46,165 bases of DNA from Gammaproteobacteria bacterium. GTDB lineage: Bacteria; Pseudomonadota; Gammaproteobacteria; Steroidobacterales; GCA-2729495. The notes beneath the pieces are model-generated. The model worked only from the letters and a program-made list of their open reading frames with translations. It had not been told where the DNA came from and ran no database searches. The stretch covers positions 1 to 46,165 of the forward strand of contig JAJFJS010000103.1 of the NCBI GenBank assembly GCA_021773815.1. Direction: 5' to 3'. How positions within the stretch are numbered: position 1 is the first letter of the stretch; each line of letters begins with the position of its first letter. Position numbers and translations under genes: made by a program. Positions 25,813 through 33,912 of the stretch are shown here, piece by piece.

Positions 25813-26766
25813 ATGAAAATTACCCGGCGACTCATCGACATCACCGGGATGCGGGACATCATCCAGCGCCGCATCCCCGTGCTGACGCTCGACAGCAAGA
25901 TACCCGGTCCGACCGTCTGGCTGACGGCATGTCTGCATGGCGACGAGGTCGGCGGCACCGTGATCGTGCACGAGGTATTCCAGCGACTGAAGCAAGCGGG
26001 TCTGCTAAACGGTGTGATTCACGCGCTGCCGCTGATCAACTCGATGGGTTTCGAGAACATTTCCCGTTTCGTCAATACGGACCGTGAAGACCTCAATCGC
26101 TGCTTTCCCGGCAATGCCAGCGGCAGCATGGGTGAACGCATCGCCGGGCGGCTGTTCGATACCATCACCAGGACCGGGCCGGACCTGGTGATCGATCTGC
26201 ATAACGACTGGATACATTCCGTTCCCTATATCCTGATCGAACCGGACGTGCACTATTCATCGAAAAAGATCAGGCAACGGACGTTTTCCATCGCCCGCGC
26301 TGCCGGACTGTTACTGGTCGAGGACTCCGATGCCTATCATGCATTGAGCAATACGCTGACCGGCGCCATCGTCGAGACCGGCGTGCCGGCGTTCACGATC
26401 GAGGCGGGCGGATCCTACGGCATCGTCGAACAGAGCGTTGCGGCCGGCCGGGATGCCGTGCTGGCGACGCTGCGCAAACTCGGCATGACCGATCTGCCGG
26501 ACCAGCGATCGACGCGCTCGCCGAACCGCGAGCTGCTGACCTACTCCAACCGTCCGCTCTGCGCGACCAGCGGACTGGTCCGATTCGCCGTTGCGCCGGG
26601 CGAGAATGTAAAAGCAAACCAGGTGCTCGCCCGCGTCTACAGCGCATTCGGCTCGTGTGAGGAGACGCTGCGTGCCCGGGGCCCGGGCTATGTTCTGGGT
26701 CTGGCCGATCACGCCCGCGTCCTGCCCGGTTGCGAAGTGATCGCCATTGCCGAACTGAGTGCCTGA
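25813..26766 (+). CDS. M14-type deacylase (succinylglutamate desuccinylase/aspartoacylase-like)
   Basis: A 317-residue zinc-dependent N-acyl amino acid hydrolase family protein. ATG 25813 is chosen over a TTG at 25789. Zinc ligands are visible: HGDEVGG near residue 43 and a later His in DLHNDW near 140; the substrate-arginine region is in NTDREDLNRCFPG (about 93-105). A catalytic Glu is likely in FTIEAGGSYG. The C-terminal 80 residues form a small beta-domain with a lipoyl-like look (GLVRFAVAPGENVKANQVLARVY). The gene follows the methyltransferase/ATP-grasp fusion by 38 bp in the same direction, so it should act on a substrate or product of that ligase. True substrate unknown. Confidence 0.88.
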   Translation: MKITRRLIDITGMRDIIQRRIPVLTLDSKIPGPTVWLTACLHGDEVGGTVIVHEVFQRLKQAGLLNGVIHALPLINSMGFENISRFVNTDREDLNRCFPGNASGSMGERIAGRLFDTITRTGPDLVIDLHNDWIHSVPYILIEPDVHYSSKKIRQRTFSIARAAGLLLVEDSDAYHALSNTLTGAIVETGVPAFTIEAGGSYGIVEQSVAAGRDAVLATLRKLGMTDLPDQRSTRSPNRELLTYSNRPLCATSGLVRFAVAPGENVKANQVLARVYSAFGSCEETLRARGPGYVLGLADHARVLPGCEVIAIAELSA

Positions 26767-27008
26767 TGCGCACCGAATCCGGCATTGGCCGACGGCTTAT
26801 CCGCGCCACCGGCCCGTCCCCCGGCGGCGGCACCGCCAAAGGCCAATGATAGGATGAACCGGGACGGTTGCCGCCCGGTTCGTCGGGCCTCAGGTCGTCG
26901 TGCCTCAGGTTGTCATGCACCGGGGCGAACATTGCCAATGACGGCCGATCGTGCAAACAATAGGTCGCCTCCCGGATGTCAGTCACGCGCCGAATGAACG
27001 CCGGCAGT

Positions 27009-27054
27009 GGCCGGGAATCGGCCCCGACGTGGCGCCGTCGCCAGGCTCGCCACG
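27009..27054 (+). promoter_or_regulatory. Possible structured leader of mgtE
   Basis: Two adjacent hairpins: GGCCG/CGGCC (27009-27013, 27019-27023) and CGTGGCG/CGCCACG (27028-27034, 27048-27054), about 90 nt before the mgtE start. They fit a folded 5' leader, but they do not match the M-box or yybP-ykoY consensus that I know. The remainder of the 26767-27143 gap shows nothing else. Confidence 0.25.
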
Positions 27055-27143
27055 AAGATTTCGGCGGGGACCCTGGGCAACCGTGAGCTGAAGCCCTGCC
27101 GGGACGAAGACGCGGGAGCGACAAGCGCAAGAGGAAAACGCCT

Positions 27144-28499
27144 ATGGAAAACAACGACACCAGGCATCGCATTCGCGCACTGCTGCGCTCGGACAGCCCG
27201 CCACAAGCGCTCGAATCCCTGCTCGACACACTGGATTCCGGCGAACTGGTCGAATTAGTACTGCACCTGAGCGCCGACGAGCAGCGCGCGCTGCTGTCGC
27301 TGATCTCACCCGACCGGGCCGCAGATCTGATCGAGGATCTGCCGGACGCCCATGCCGCAGACCTGCTCGAAGAAATGCCGGCCCGGGACGTGGCGCCGAT
27401 CGTCGGCGAGATGGCCAGTGACCAGCGCGTCGATGTGCTTGCCGAGCTCGATGAACGCGACAAGGAGGCCATTCTCGAGCAACTCGACGAGGAGGATGCG
27501 GACGAGATCAGGGAGCTGATCGCCTACCCGCCAAACGTGGCCGGCGGCCTGATGATGACCGAGTTTGCCACCTATCCGATGAGCACGACGGTCCGCAACG
27601 CCGTCGACGACCTGACGGGGCGCGAGGGTGACTATGAGTTTCTGACGGTCCACTACGTCTATGTCGTCGTCAAGAAGCACAAGCTCAAGGGCGTCATCCG
27701 ACTCCGCGACCTGGTGTTCGCAAATCCCGAGATGAAGATCGGCGCGATTGTCCGGCCGGCGCTGACCGTATCGCCGGAAACCGACCTGACCGAACTCGAT
27801 CACTTTTTTGACGAACACGATATTGCCGCCGTGCCGGTCGTCGACGGCAAGTACAACCTGCTCGGCATCGTTCGCCGCCGCGCCGTTCTCGAAGCGCTGG
27901 CGGACAAGGCGGAAGCCGACAGCCTGAAGGTCGCCGGTATCGTCGGCGGTGAAGAATTGCGCAGCATGCCCATCATGGTTCGCTCCCGGCGGCGCCTCGC
28001 GTGGCTCACGATGAATATCGGTCTCAATGTGATCGCGGCCAGCGTGATTGCGCTCTATGAAGACACGCTCAGCGCGGTCATCGCACTGGCGGTCTTTTTG
28101 CCGATCGTCTCCGACATGAGCGGCTGCTCCGGCAACCAGGCGGTCGCCGTGAGCATGCGCGAACTGACGCTCGGCGCCGCACAGCCACGGGATGTCTTCC
28201 GCGTCTGGGTCAAGGAGATCGCCGTCGGCATCATTAACGGGCTGGCGCTCGGCACCCTGCTCGGGCTTGCCGCGTGGCTGTGGAAAGGCAACGCGGTACT
28301 CGGCCTCGTCGTCGGCGGCGCCCTGGCGGCCAACACGGTTATCGCCGTATCTATCGGCGGCACGGTGCCGCTCGTCCTCAGGCGCTTTAATATCGACCCG
28401 GCGGTTGCCTCCGGCCCGCTGCTTACGACAATCACCGACATGTGCGGCTTCTTCCTCGTGCTGAGCCTGGCGAGCCTGATGCTGCACCGGCTCGTGTAA
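27144..28499 (+). CDS. mgtE: Magnesium transporter MgtE
   Basis: A 451-residue inner-membrane Mg2+ channel. ATG 27144 follows AGAGGA by 9 nt. Order: acidic N-domain of alpha-helical repeats (about 10-125, DRAADLIEDLPDAHAADLLEEM), two CBS domains (about 130-255, including GGLMMTEFATYP and AAVPVVDGKYNLLG) that sense cytoplasmic Mg2+ and gate the pore, the plug helix, then five membrane helices (about 285-451) with the selectivity region around SGNQAVAVS. Full length and typical. A weak terminator-like hairpin follows. It may or may not be co-transcribed with the next two genes (211-bp gap). Confidence 0.95.
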   Translation: MENNDTRHRIRALLRSDSPPQALESLLDTLDSGELVELVLHLSADEQRALLSLISPDRAADLIEDLPDAHAADLLEEMPARDVAPIVGEMASDQRVDVLAELDERDKEAILEQLDEEDADEIRELIAYPPNVAGGLMMTEFATYPMSTTVRNAVDDLTGREGDYEFLTVHYVYVVVKKHKLKGVIRLRDLVFANPEMKIGAIVRPALTVSPETDLTELDHFFDEHDIAAVPVVDGKYNLLGIVRRRAVLEALADKAEADSLKVAGIVGGEELRSMPIMVRSRRRLAWLTMNIGLNVIAASVIALYEDTLSAVIALAVFLPIVSDMSGCSGNQAVAVSMRELTLGAAQPRDVFRVWVKEIAVGIINGLALGTLLGLAAWLWKGNAVLGLVVGGALAANTVIAVSIGGTVPLVLRRFNIDPAVASGPLLTTITDMCGFFLVLSLASLMLHRLV

Positions 28500-28521
28500 T
28501 GACGCTGCCCACCGGAATCGA

Positions 28522-28546
28522 CCGGCCGGATTGTGTCACCGGCCGG
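28522..28546 (+). terminator. Terminator-like hairpin after mgtE
   Basis: Perfect 8-bp stem CCGGCCGG (28522-28529 and 28539-28546) with a 9-nt loop, followed by only CTTT. It is placed 22 bp after the mgtE stop. It may end the mgtE transcript or attenuate read-through into 28711. Confidence 0.45.
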
Positions 28547-28710
28547 CTTTGGCGACACTGGTCCATATGCACGGGGGGTGCATCGAGTCGCCTGCGACGG
28601 CCGGTTCGGCGATACGCGGCCCCGTTGATCACGGCGTGCGACTCGACTGCCCCATCTGCACGGGGCGCCACCGTCGTGCACAACCCATCACCAGCCAGGG
28701 AGCGCATTCG

Positions 28711-29574
28711 ATGAGCCTGTTGGGCCGAATCAAGGGAATCATCAAACGGCCGCCGGGCCGCAACGGCGACGCTGCGCAATGGCCGTTCCAGCGCGGGCCA
28801 TATCGCGTTGTCGATGCAACCGCCACCGTCGTCGTGGCGACGCTCGACAACGCAAAGCTGGCCGATGACCTCGCCGCTCTGGCGCCCGCCGGCCTGTGCA
28901 TGACCTGCCCATTGACGGGCGGGCGCGGCGATATCGAAAAACTCGCGCACACGTTGATCAGCAATATGTCGATTCAGCACCTGGTCTGCGCCGGAGAAGA
29001 GCCGCGTAAACCGGCGACACTGGCGGCGCTGCGGGCGTTATTCACGGCATCCCCCGACGAGCTCAGCGATGCGATGAACGGGGCCGGCGCATCCAAAATT
29101 CGCCTCACGGCCACTGACGTGGCAGCGCTGCGCAAACAGGTGCAGTTCAGCGACATGAACGGCTGCGACCAGATCGACACGATCATATCCCGCGTGCGTG
29201 ATCTGTCCCTCGACACGCGGCTGCGCACGACCGGGTTCGTCGCCCCCGACGGCAGCGATCTCGTGCCGGAGAACCGCGTCATCGCGGCCAATAACATTAC
29301 GCATGCACTGGTCAATGACAAGGCCGGCTACTTTCGGATCACCATCGGCGAACGCGGCATCACCGCCGAGCACTTTAATAGCAAGGATGAGCCGTTGCGC
29401 GTGATCGAGGGTTCCGGTGCGCGCAGCATCTGCCTGACGCTGATACGCAACGGCTGGGTCAGCAAGCTCGACCATGCGGCCTACCTCGGGCGCGAACTGA
29501 CGCGCGCCGAGCTCGCCTTGCGCAACGGCAACGAGTTCGTCCAGGACGCTGACGGCTACCACGCCGAGCCCTGA
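28711..29574 (+). CDS. MtrA-like protein with DUF4346 C-terminus
   Basis: A protein of 287 residues. ATG 28711 follows AGGGAG by 9 nt. Residues about 24-165 match subunit A of tetrahydromethanopterin S-methyltransferase (MtrA): QWPFQRGPYRVVD, AGLCMT, GDIEKLAHTLISN, LVCAGEEP, LRKQVQFSDMNGC. Residues about 185-285 match DUF4346 (GYFRITI, AEHFNSKDEP, WVSKLDHAAYLGRELTRAE, FVQDADG). The position of the cobalt-ligating His84 of methanogen MtrA (within GSEVQGH) is here Lys100 (GEEPRK), so a His-on cobamide is unlikely. No C-terminal membrane anchor and no methanogenesis genes are present. It lies 20 bp upstream of the cotransporter gene. Function unknown. Confidence 0.82.
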   Translation: MSLLGRIKGIIKRPPGRNGDAAQWPFQRGPYRVVDATATVVVATLDNAKLADDLAALAPAGLCMTCPLTGGRGDIEKLAHTLISNMSIQHLVCAGEEPRKPATLAALRALFTASPDELSDAMNGAGASKIRLTATDVAALRKQVQFSDMNGCDQIDTIISRVRDLSLDTRLRTTGFVAPDGSDLVPENRVIAANNITHALVNDKAGYFRITIGERGITAEHFNSKDEPLRVIEGSGARSICLTLIRNGWVSKLDHAAYLGRELTRAELALRNGNEFVQDADGYHAEP

Positions 29575-29594
29575 CGTCTCACCCGGCAGCAAGC

Positions 29595-31805
29595 ATGGCA
29601 AACCACTCCAACACCCCCGCAAGTAGCGGCCGGTTCGGTACATTCGGCGGCGTATTCACCCCGAACGTGCTGACGATCCTCGGCGTCATCATGTTCCTGC
29701 GCTTCGGGCAGATCACGGGACAGGCCGGCGTGGTACACACGCTGCTGATCCTGCTGCTGGCCAAGTCGATCACGACGCTGACGGCCGTGTCACTCGCGGC
29801 GATCGCCACCAACACGCGGGTTAAGGGCGGCGGCGCCTATTACCTGATCAGCCGCAGTCTCGGTGTGGAATTTGGCGGCGGCATCGCGTTCGTGTTTTTT
29901 ATGGCGCAGGCGGTGTCGGTGGCCATGTACGTCATCGGTTTTTCCGAGGCGATCACGGCCGCGTTCCCGGAACTGGGCCAGAACCTGGGCATAGGCCAGC
30001 GCAGCGTCGCCACGATTGCGAACATCGGCGTTTTTGCGACCGTGATCGTCGGCGCCGGCTGGGCGATCCGTATCCAGTACGCCATTCTCGCGATACTGGT
30101 ACTCGCAATCGTGTCCTTCACGCTCGGCGCGGCCGATCACTTCACGTGGACGCGGCTGGCTGCAAACATCGGCCCGGGCTATACGTCCGGGCAGGGATTC
30201 CTCGTCATGTTCGCCCTGTTCTTTCCCGCGGCCACCGGCATCATGGCCGGCGCCAACATGAGCGGCGACCTGCGCGATCCGGGAAAATCTTTGCCAATCG
30301 GCACCTTTGCCGCGATCCTGACGACCGGCGCCGTCTACCTGGGACTGATCTTTCTGCTCGGCGGCAGCGTCGAACGCGGCGAACTCATCGCCAATAATTT
30401 CATCATGAACGATATCGCCGCATGGCCGGCCCTGATCGTCGCCGGCGTGCTCGCGGCGACATTATCATCTGCGCTGGGCAGCATGATGGGCGCGCCGCGC
30501 ATCCTGCAGGCCTTCGCGCGCGATAACATCTTCAAGCGGCTGCGTTTTCTGGGCAAAGGCAGCGGCGACGCCGGCGAGCCGCGGCGGGCCATCATCCTGA
30601 CGGCCATTGTCAGCCAGGCGGCGATCCTGCTCGGCGATCTGAACGCCATCGCGCCAATCATCACGATGTTTTTCATGGTGACCTACGGCACGCTGAATCT
30701 CGCCTGCTTTTACGAACTGTATTCACGCAACCCGAGTTTCCGGCCGCGATTTCGTTTTGCGCACTGGGGTCTCGCGTTGGCCGGAACCGTGGGCTGCGGC
30801 ATCGCGATGCTGCTGATGGACCCGCTGTGGGCGGTCGTATCGGTACTGGCCATCGCCGGCCTGTACTGGCTCATCCGCCGCGCGGGCATTGAGGCGCGCT
30901 GGGGAGACGTGCGCAGCGGGCTGGCATTCGAGAGTGCGCGCAAGGCGCTGCTGCGGCTCGAGGCCGAACCGATGCACCCGAAGAACTGGCGGCCGATCGT
31001 ATTGGCGCTCAGCGGCGGCAGCGCCGGTCGGCGGCAACTGGCGGAATTCGGTTACTGGCTGACGGCCGGCCACGGTGTGCTGTCGCTCGGCCAGGTCATC
31101 AGCGGCGATGTCGAGGACCGGCTCGAACGCACGCAGCAGGCCGAACGGTTACTGCGCCAGTCCATCGCCGAAGAAGGTCTGGCGGCATTCCCGGCCGTCG
31201 TCGTCGACGAGGATCTGCTCGAAGGCATCAAGTCTCTGCTGCAATGCCATGGCGTCGGCGGCATTCGGCCCAACACAGTATTGCTGGGCTGGGGCGACGA
31301 TCCCGACGAACTCGAACGCTTCTCCGATATCCTGCGGCTCAGCACCCGGCTGCAGCGAAACATCGTGATCGTCAAGAGCGAACAGCAGGGTGAACACTGG
31401 ACGATGCCGGACGGTGAGATCCACCTGTGGTGGCACGGGCGGCAGAACGGCCCGCTAATGCTGATCCTCGCGCACCTGCTGGTGCAGAATCCGGAGTTCC
31501 GACGCCGCAAGGTACGACTGATCTATGTCGTACCCGATGAAGCGGGCCGCCAGCATGCCTACGAGCACCTCGTCGACGTCACGCGGCGTGCGCGTGTCAA
31601 CGTCGATCCGATGATCATGGTGACCGAGAACCAGCGCGAGGCCATGATCAGCATCTCCGGCAACGCCGCCGTCGTCATGCTCGGCTTCACGGTGCCGACG
31701 CCAGGCGAGCACATCGAGTTCTTCCAGGAGATCGAGGTGCTGACCGACGGTATCGCCAATACAGTACTAGTCAGCAGCGCCGGGAACGTGGATCTCGAGG
31801 CCTGA
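29595..31805 (+). CDS. Cation-chloride cotransporter-like (SLC12/APC) permease
   Basis: A 736-residue member of the APC superfamily closest in look to the cation-chloride cotransporters (Na-K-Cl type). About 12 membrane helices fill residues 20-430, starting with TPNVLTILGVIMFLRFG, which is the conserved unwound TM1 of this family, then VKGGGAYYLISRSLG and FFPAATGIMAGANMSGDLRDP. Residues about 440-736 form a cytosolic regulatory domain of alternating strands and helices (LALSGGSAGRRQLAEF, TVLLGWGDDP, HLWWHGRQNGPLML) as in SLC12 C-termini. It probably moves K+ and/or Na+ with Cl-; ion choice cannot be read. Likely operon with the MtrA-like gene. Confidence 0.88.
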   Translation: MANHSNTPASSGRFGTFGGVFTPNVLTILGVIMFLRFGQITGQAGVVHTLLILLLAKSITTLTAVSLAAIATNTRVKGGGAYYLISRSLGVEFGGGIAFVFFMAQAVSVAMYVIGFSEAITAAFPELGQNLGIGQRSVATIANIGVFATVIVGAGWAIRIQYAILAILVLAIVSFTLGAADHFTWTRLAANIGPGYTSGQGFLVMFALFFPAATGIMAGANMSGDLRDPGKSLPIGTFAAILTTGAVYLGLIFLLGGSVERGELIANNFIMNDIAAWPALIVAGVLAATLSSALGSMMGAPRILQAFARDNIFKRLRFLGKGSGDAGEPRRAIILTAIVSQAAILLGDLNAIAPIITMFFMVTYGTLNLACFYELYSRNPSFRPRFRFAHWGLALAGTVGCGIAMLLMDPLWAVVSVLAIAGLYWLIRRAGIEARWGDVRSGLAFESARKALLRLEAEPMHPKNWRPIVLALSGGSAGRRQLAEFGYWLTAGHGVLSLGQVISGDVEDRLERTQQAERLLRQSIAEEGLAAFPAVVVDEDLLEGIKSLLQCHGVGGIRPNTVLLGWGDDPDELERFSDILRLSTRLQRNIVIVKSEQQGEHWTMPDGEIHLWWHGRQNGPLMLILAHLLVQNPEFRRRKVRLIYVVPDEAGRQHAYEHLVDVTRRARVNVDPMIMVTENQREAMISISGNAAVVMLGFTVPTPGEHIEFFQEIEVLTDGIANTVLVSSAGNVDLEA

Positions 31806-31995
31806 CGGGATCCCGGTGCCGGGCCGCCGCCGCGGTGCACCGCGCGGCATTGTTTGTCCGCACTTCCGGCAGCGATTCAATACCTGAAAACAGGCCGCCT
31901 CGTTAGTACGATTCTTTGCGGAATTTGCCGACCGACGTCGCATGCTGCACGGCCGAAAACCGCGGCCGTCCATAGCGCCGACTTAACTTAACACC

Positions 31996-32031
31996 GTGAT
32001 GCTTGTCACATTCGGCGCCATTTGCTACCAA
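31996..32031 (+). promoter_or_regulatory. CRP-like site and promoter candidate upstream of the CTERM gene
   Basis: GTGA-N6-TCAC (31996-32009) is the core of a CRP/Clp-type site, one base short of TGTGA-N6-TCACA. It overlaps TTGTCA (32003-32008), which is 17 nt from TACCAA (32026-32031), a possible -35/-10 pair. Transcription from here would give a leader of about 200 nt. The 31806-31990 stretch shows no gene or motif. Confidence 0.35.
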
Positions 32032-32120
32032 TAGCCGCGACTACCCGGCTGACTGCCATGGTCTTCAGCCGATGACGCAACAAACTAACTCGAAGAGACC
32101 AGACCGGGGGTAAATCCGGG

Positions 32121-32143
32121 CAGGCCTGTTGCCTGTTTCTTTT
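32121..32143 (+). terminator. Leader hairpin with T-rich tail
   Basis: CAGGC-CTGTT-GCCTG (32121-32135) followed by TTTCTTTT. It lies in the 5' leader about 105 nt before the first CTERM gene and just after another imperfect stem (GGTCTTC ... GAAGAGACC, 32060-32103). It could work as an attenuator. The 5-bp stem is short. Confidence 0.35.
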
Positions 32144-32248
32144 GTACGTCGTTCGCCAGTTCGTGGAGAGCGGCTCGGTGCGCCCTTGTGCGCCCGGGTT
32201 GTCGAACTGCCGGGTCTATTTTAATGAGCCAATGTAAGGGGATTTGCC

Positions 32249-32905
32249 ATGAAAAAACTAATCGCAATCGCAGTGCTTCTGCTGATCGGGTCCGCCGCTT
32301 CGGCCGCCACGGTCCAGTACGACCTTGAGAAGATCACGTACACCAACACCTTTCTGGGCGGCGCCCAGTGGACGGTGACGAACGACGCAACCGTGAACCC
32401 GAAGTTCCCGGGCGCCTGCACGACCTGCTACGGCACGCTCGAGGGCACCGGTAACCCGGCCACGGCCGCCAAGGCGACGGTCAATACCATCAGCAACGCC
32501 GTGACGGTGACCGGCGCCGGCTGGCACGGCGGTCCCCAGCAGGGCAACGAGTACGACGTGCTCTGGGACCTGACGACGACGGTCGGCGGCAATTCGGTGA
32601 CCAAGACATCGCAGACCTGCACCCAGATCGCCGGTGCTTTCTGCGGTACGACGATCTCCGAGTTCGGCGCCGCGGTGCTGGGCACCGGTACCGATCCGAA
32701 CGGTCGCGACCTCGTGACAGTCGGCATCGCCGGTTCGGCGCTGACGATCTACATCCAGCGGGCGCTGAGCGAGAGCCCAACCAGCCCGTTCACGCAGGGC
32801 TACACGCTGCAATTCACCGCGTCACCGGTGCCGGTGCCGGCAGCCGTCTGGCTGTTCGGTTCGGCCCTCGGCCTGATGGGCTGGATGCGCCGCAAAGCGA
32901 GCTGA
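32249..32905 (+). CDS. VPVPA-CTERM sorted exported protein
   Basis: A protein of 218 residues. ATG 32249 starts MKKLIAIAVLLLIGSAASA, a signal peptide. The mature part is Thr/Gly/Val-rich and beta-strand-like with two Cys pairs (ACTTCYG, TCTQIAGAFCG). The C-terminus VPVPAAVWLFGSALGL plus a basic WMRRKAS is a PEP/VPLPA-CTERM sorting tail: motif, membrane helix, Arg-rich end. Such tails are cleaved by an exosortase on the way to the surface or to extracellular matrix; no exosortase gene is visible here. The next gene has a near-identical tail. The mature domain is not recognised. Confidence 0.88.
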   Translation: MKKLIAIAVLLLIGSAASAATVQYDLEKITYTNTFLGGAQWTVTNDATVNPKFPGACTTCYGTLEGTGNPATAAKATVNTISNAVTVTGAGWHGGPQQGNEYDVLWDLTTTVGGNSVTKTSQTCTQIAGAFCGTTISEFGAAVLGTGTDPNGRDLVTVGIAGSALTIYIQRALSESPTSPFTQGYTLQFTASPVPVPAAVWLFGSALGLMGWMRRKAS

Positions 32906-33022
32906 GTACGGATGGGTGACAACCCCATGGACGCAGGGGCGACCGGGATTCTGTCCGGACTCCTGCGATCCACCGTTCAGCTTTGCACATGCGGCCGGTA
33001 AGGCCGCGCGAGGACAAACAAA

Positions 33023-33724
33023 ATGAAAATTCTTACTGCAATAATGCTACTTGCCGTCAGTGCGGCGTCACAGGCAGCGCTCATCGGCCGGGCACCGGCT
33101 ACGTCCGGTGGCACCGACTATCAGGCCTACTGGGATGACGCGCTGAACATCACGTGGCTCGCGGATGCGAACTATGCGGCGACGACCAATTATGACGCCG
33201 ACGGCCGCATGACGTGGGACAACGCGATGACCTGGGTCGGCACGCTCAACACGAGCTCGCTCCTGAACATTACCGGCTGGCGACTGCCGACGATGATCGA
33301 TGTCGGCAACGACGGATGCGCCGATCCGCTCAATACCAGTGGCGGCGACTGCGGCTACAACATCGACACGGCCAACGGTGAGATGGTCGATATGTTCTAC
33401 AACACGCTCGGCAACGTCGCGTTCTATTATCCGAACGGCAGCTTCCCGCAGCCCAATTTCGGACTGGCAAACTCCGGGCCGTTCACGAACCTCATCGAGT
33501 TCCTGTACTGGACCGACAGTGAGGTCGTGACCGACACGAGTTCAGCCTGGTACTTCGGCTTCCCGTCCGGCGCCCAGCGCCCGAACGGCAAGTCCGAGCT
33601 CTACCACGCCTGGGCCGTCGTCGACGGTGACCCGCTGGCAGCGCCGGTACCGGTACCGGCCGCGGTCTGGTTGTTCGGTTCCGCACTCGGCCTGCTCGGC
33701 TGGGTGCGGCGTCGCGCCGGCTAA
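33023..33724 (+). CDS. DUF1566-like VPVPA-CTERM protein
   Basis: A protein of 233 residues with signal peptide (MKILTAIMLLAVSAASQA). The mature part has the DUF1566/Lcl-type pattern: DYQAYWDDALNITWLADANY, MTWDNAMTWV, GWRLPTMID, FLYWTDSEV, AWYFGF and YHAWAVVDGD. It ends VPVPAAVWLFGSALGL then GWVRRRAG, a sorting tail almost identical to that of the gene 117 bp upstream, so both should use the same exosortase. RBS GAGGA precedes the ATG. A 14-bp-stem hairpin follows. Lcl-type domains often mediate binding or adhesion (family knowledge). Function here is inferred only. Confidence 0.9.
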   Translation: MKILTAIMLLAVSAASQAALIGRAPATSGGTDYQAYWDDALNITWLADANYAATTNYDADGRMTWDNAMTWVGTLNTSSLLNITGWRLPTMIDVGNDGCADPLNTSGGDCGYNIDTANGEMVDMFYNTLGNVAFYYPNGSFPQPNFGLANSGPFTNLIEFLYWTDSEVVTDTSSAWYFGFPSGAQRPNGKSELYHAWAVVDGDPLAAPVPVPAAVWLFGSALGLLGWVRRRAG

Positions 33725-33744
33725 GGCGTAACGCAGGCAATACA

Positions 33745-33780
33745 GTGCATCCCGGCCGAAAAACGCCGGCCGGGATGCAC
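33745..33780. terminator. Strong 14-bp hairpin after the CTERM pair
   Basis: GTGCATCCCGGCCG (33745-33758) pairs perfectly with 33767-33780 across an A-rich 8-nt loop. No T-tract follows on either strand. It lies between the CTERM gene and the convergent serine hydrolase gene and probably ends or protects transcripts. Confidence 0.6.
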
Positions 33781-33912
33781 GTCCTGTCCCAAGGCTTTTA
33801 AAAAGCGCCTCAGAATGAGGCTGCTGAGTGCCGACCGTACCGCGGGAAGTTTGAATCCAGGCTGTCCACCTCCGGCTTGAACCATTCGCATTGCCGATAT
33901 CGTCGCCCGGCT

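Noticed and set aside
26767-27143. M-box or yybP-ykoY riboswitch before mgtE.
   Set aside because: Hairpins are present but none of the conserved loop sequences of these riboswitches can be found.
28711-29574. Evidence of methanogenesis or an archaeal origin.
   Set aside because: No other Mtr or H4MPT genes, no membrane anchor, bacterial RBS and gene context; only the fold is shared.
31985-32248. c-di-GMP riboswitch upstream of the CTERM genes.
   Set aside because: Fragments such as TACCCGGCT look suggestive, but the conserved core and paired tetraloop/receptor of the class I riboswitch are absent.
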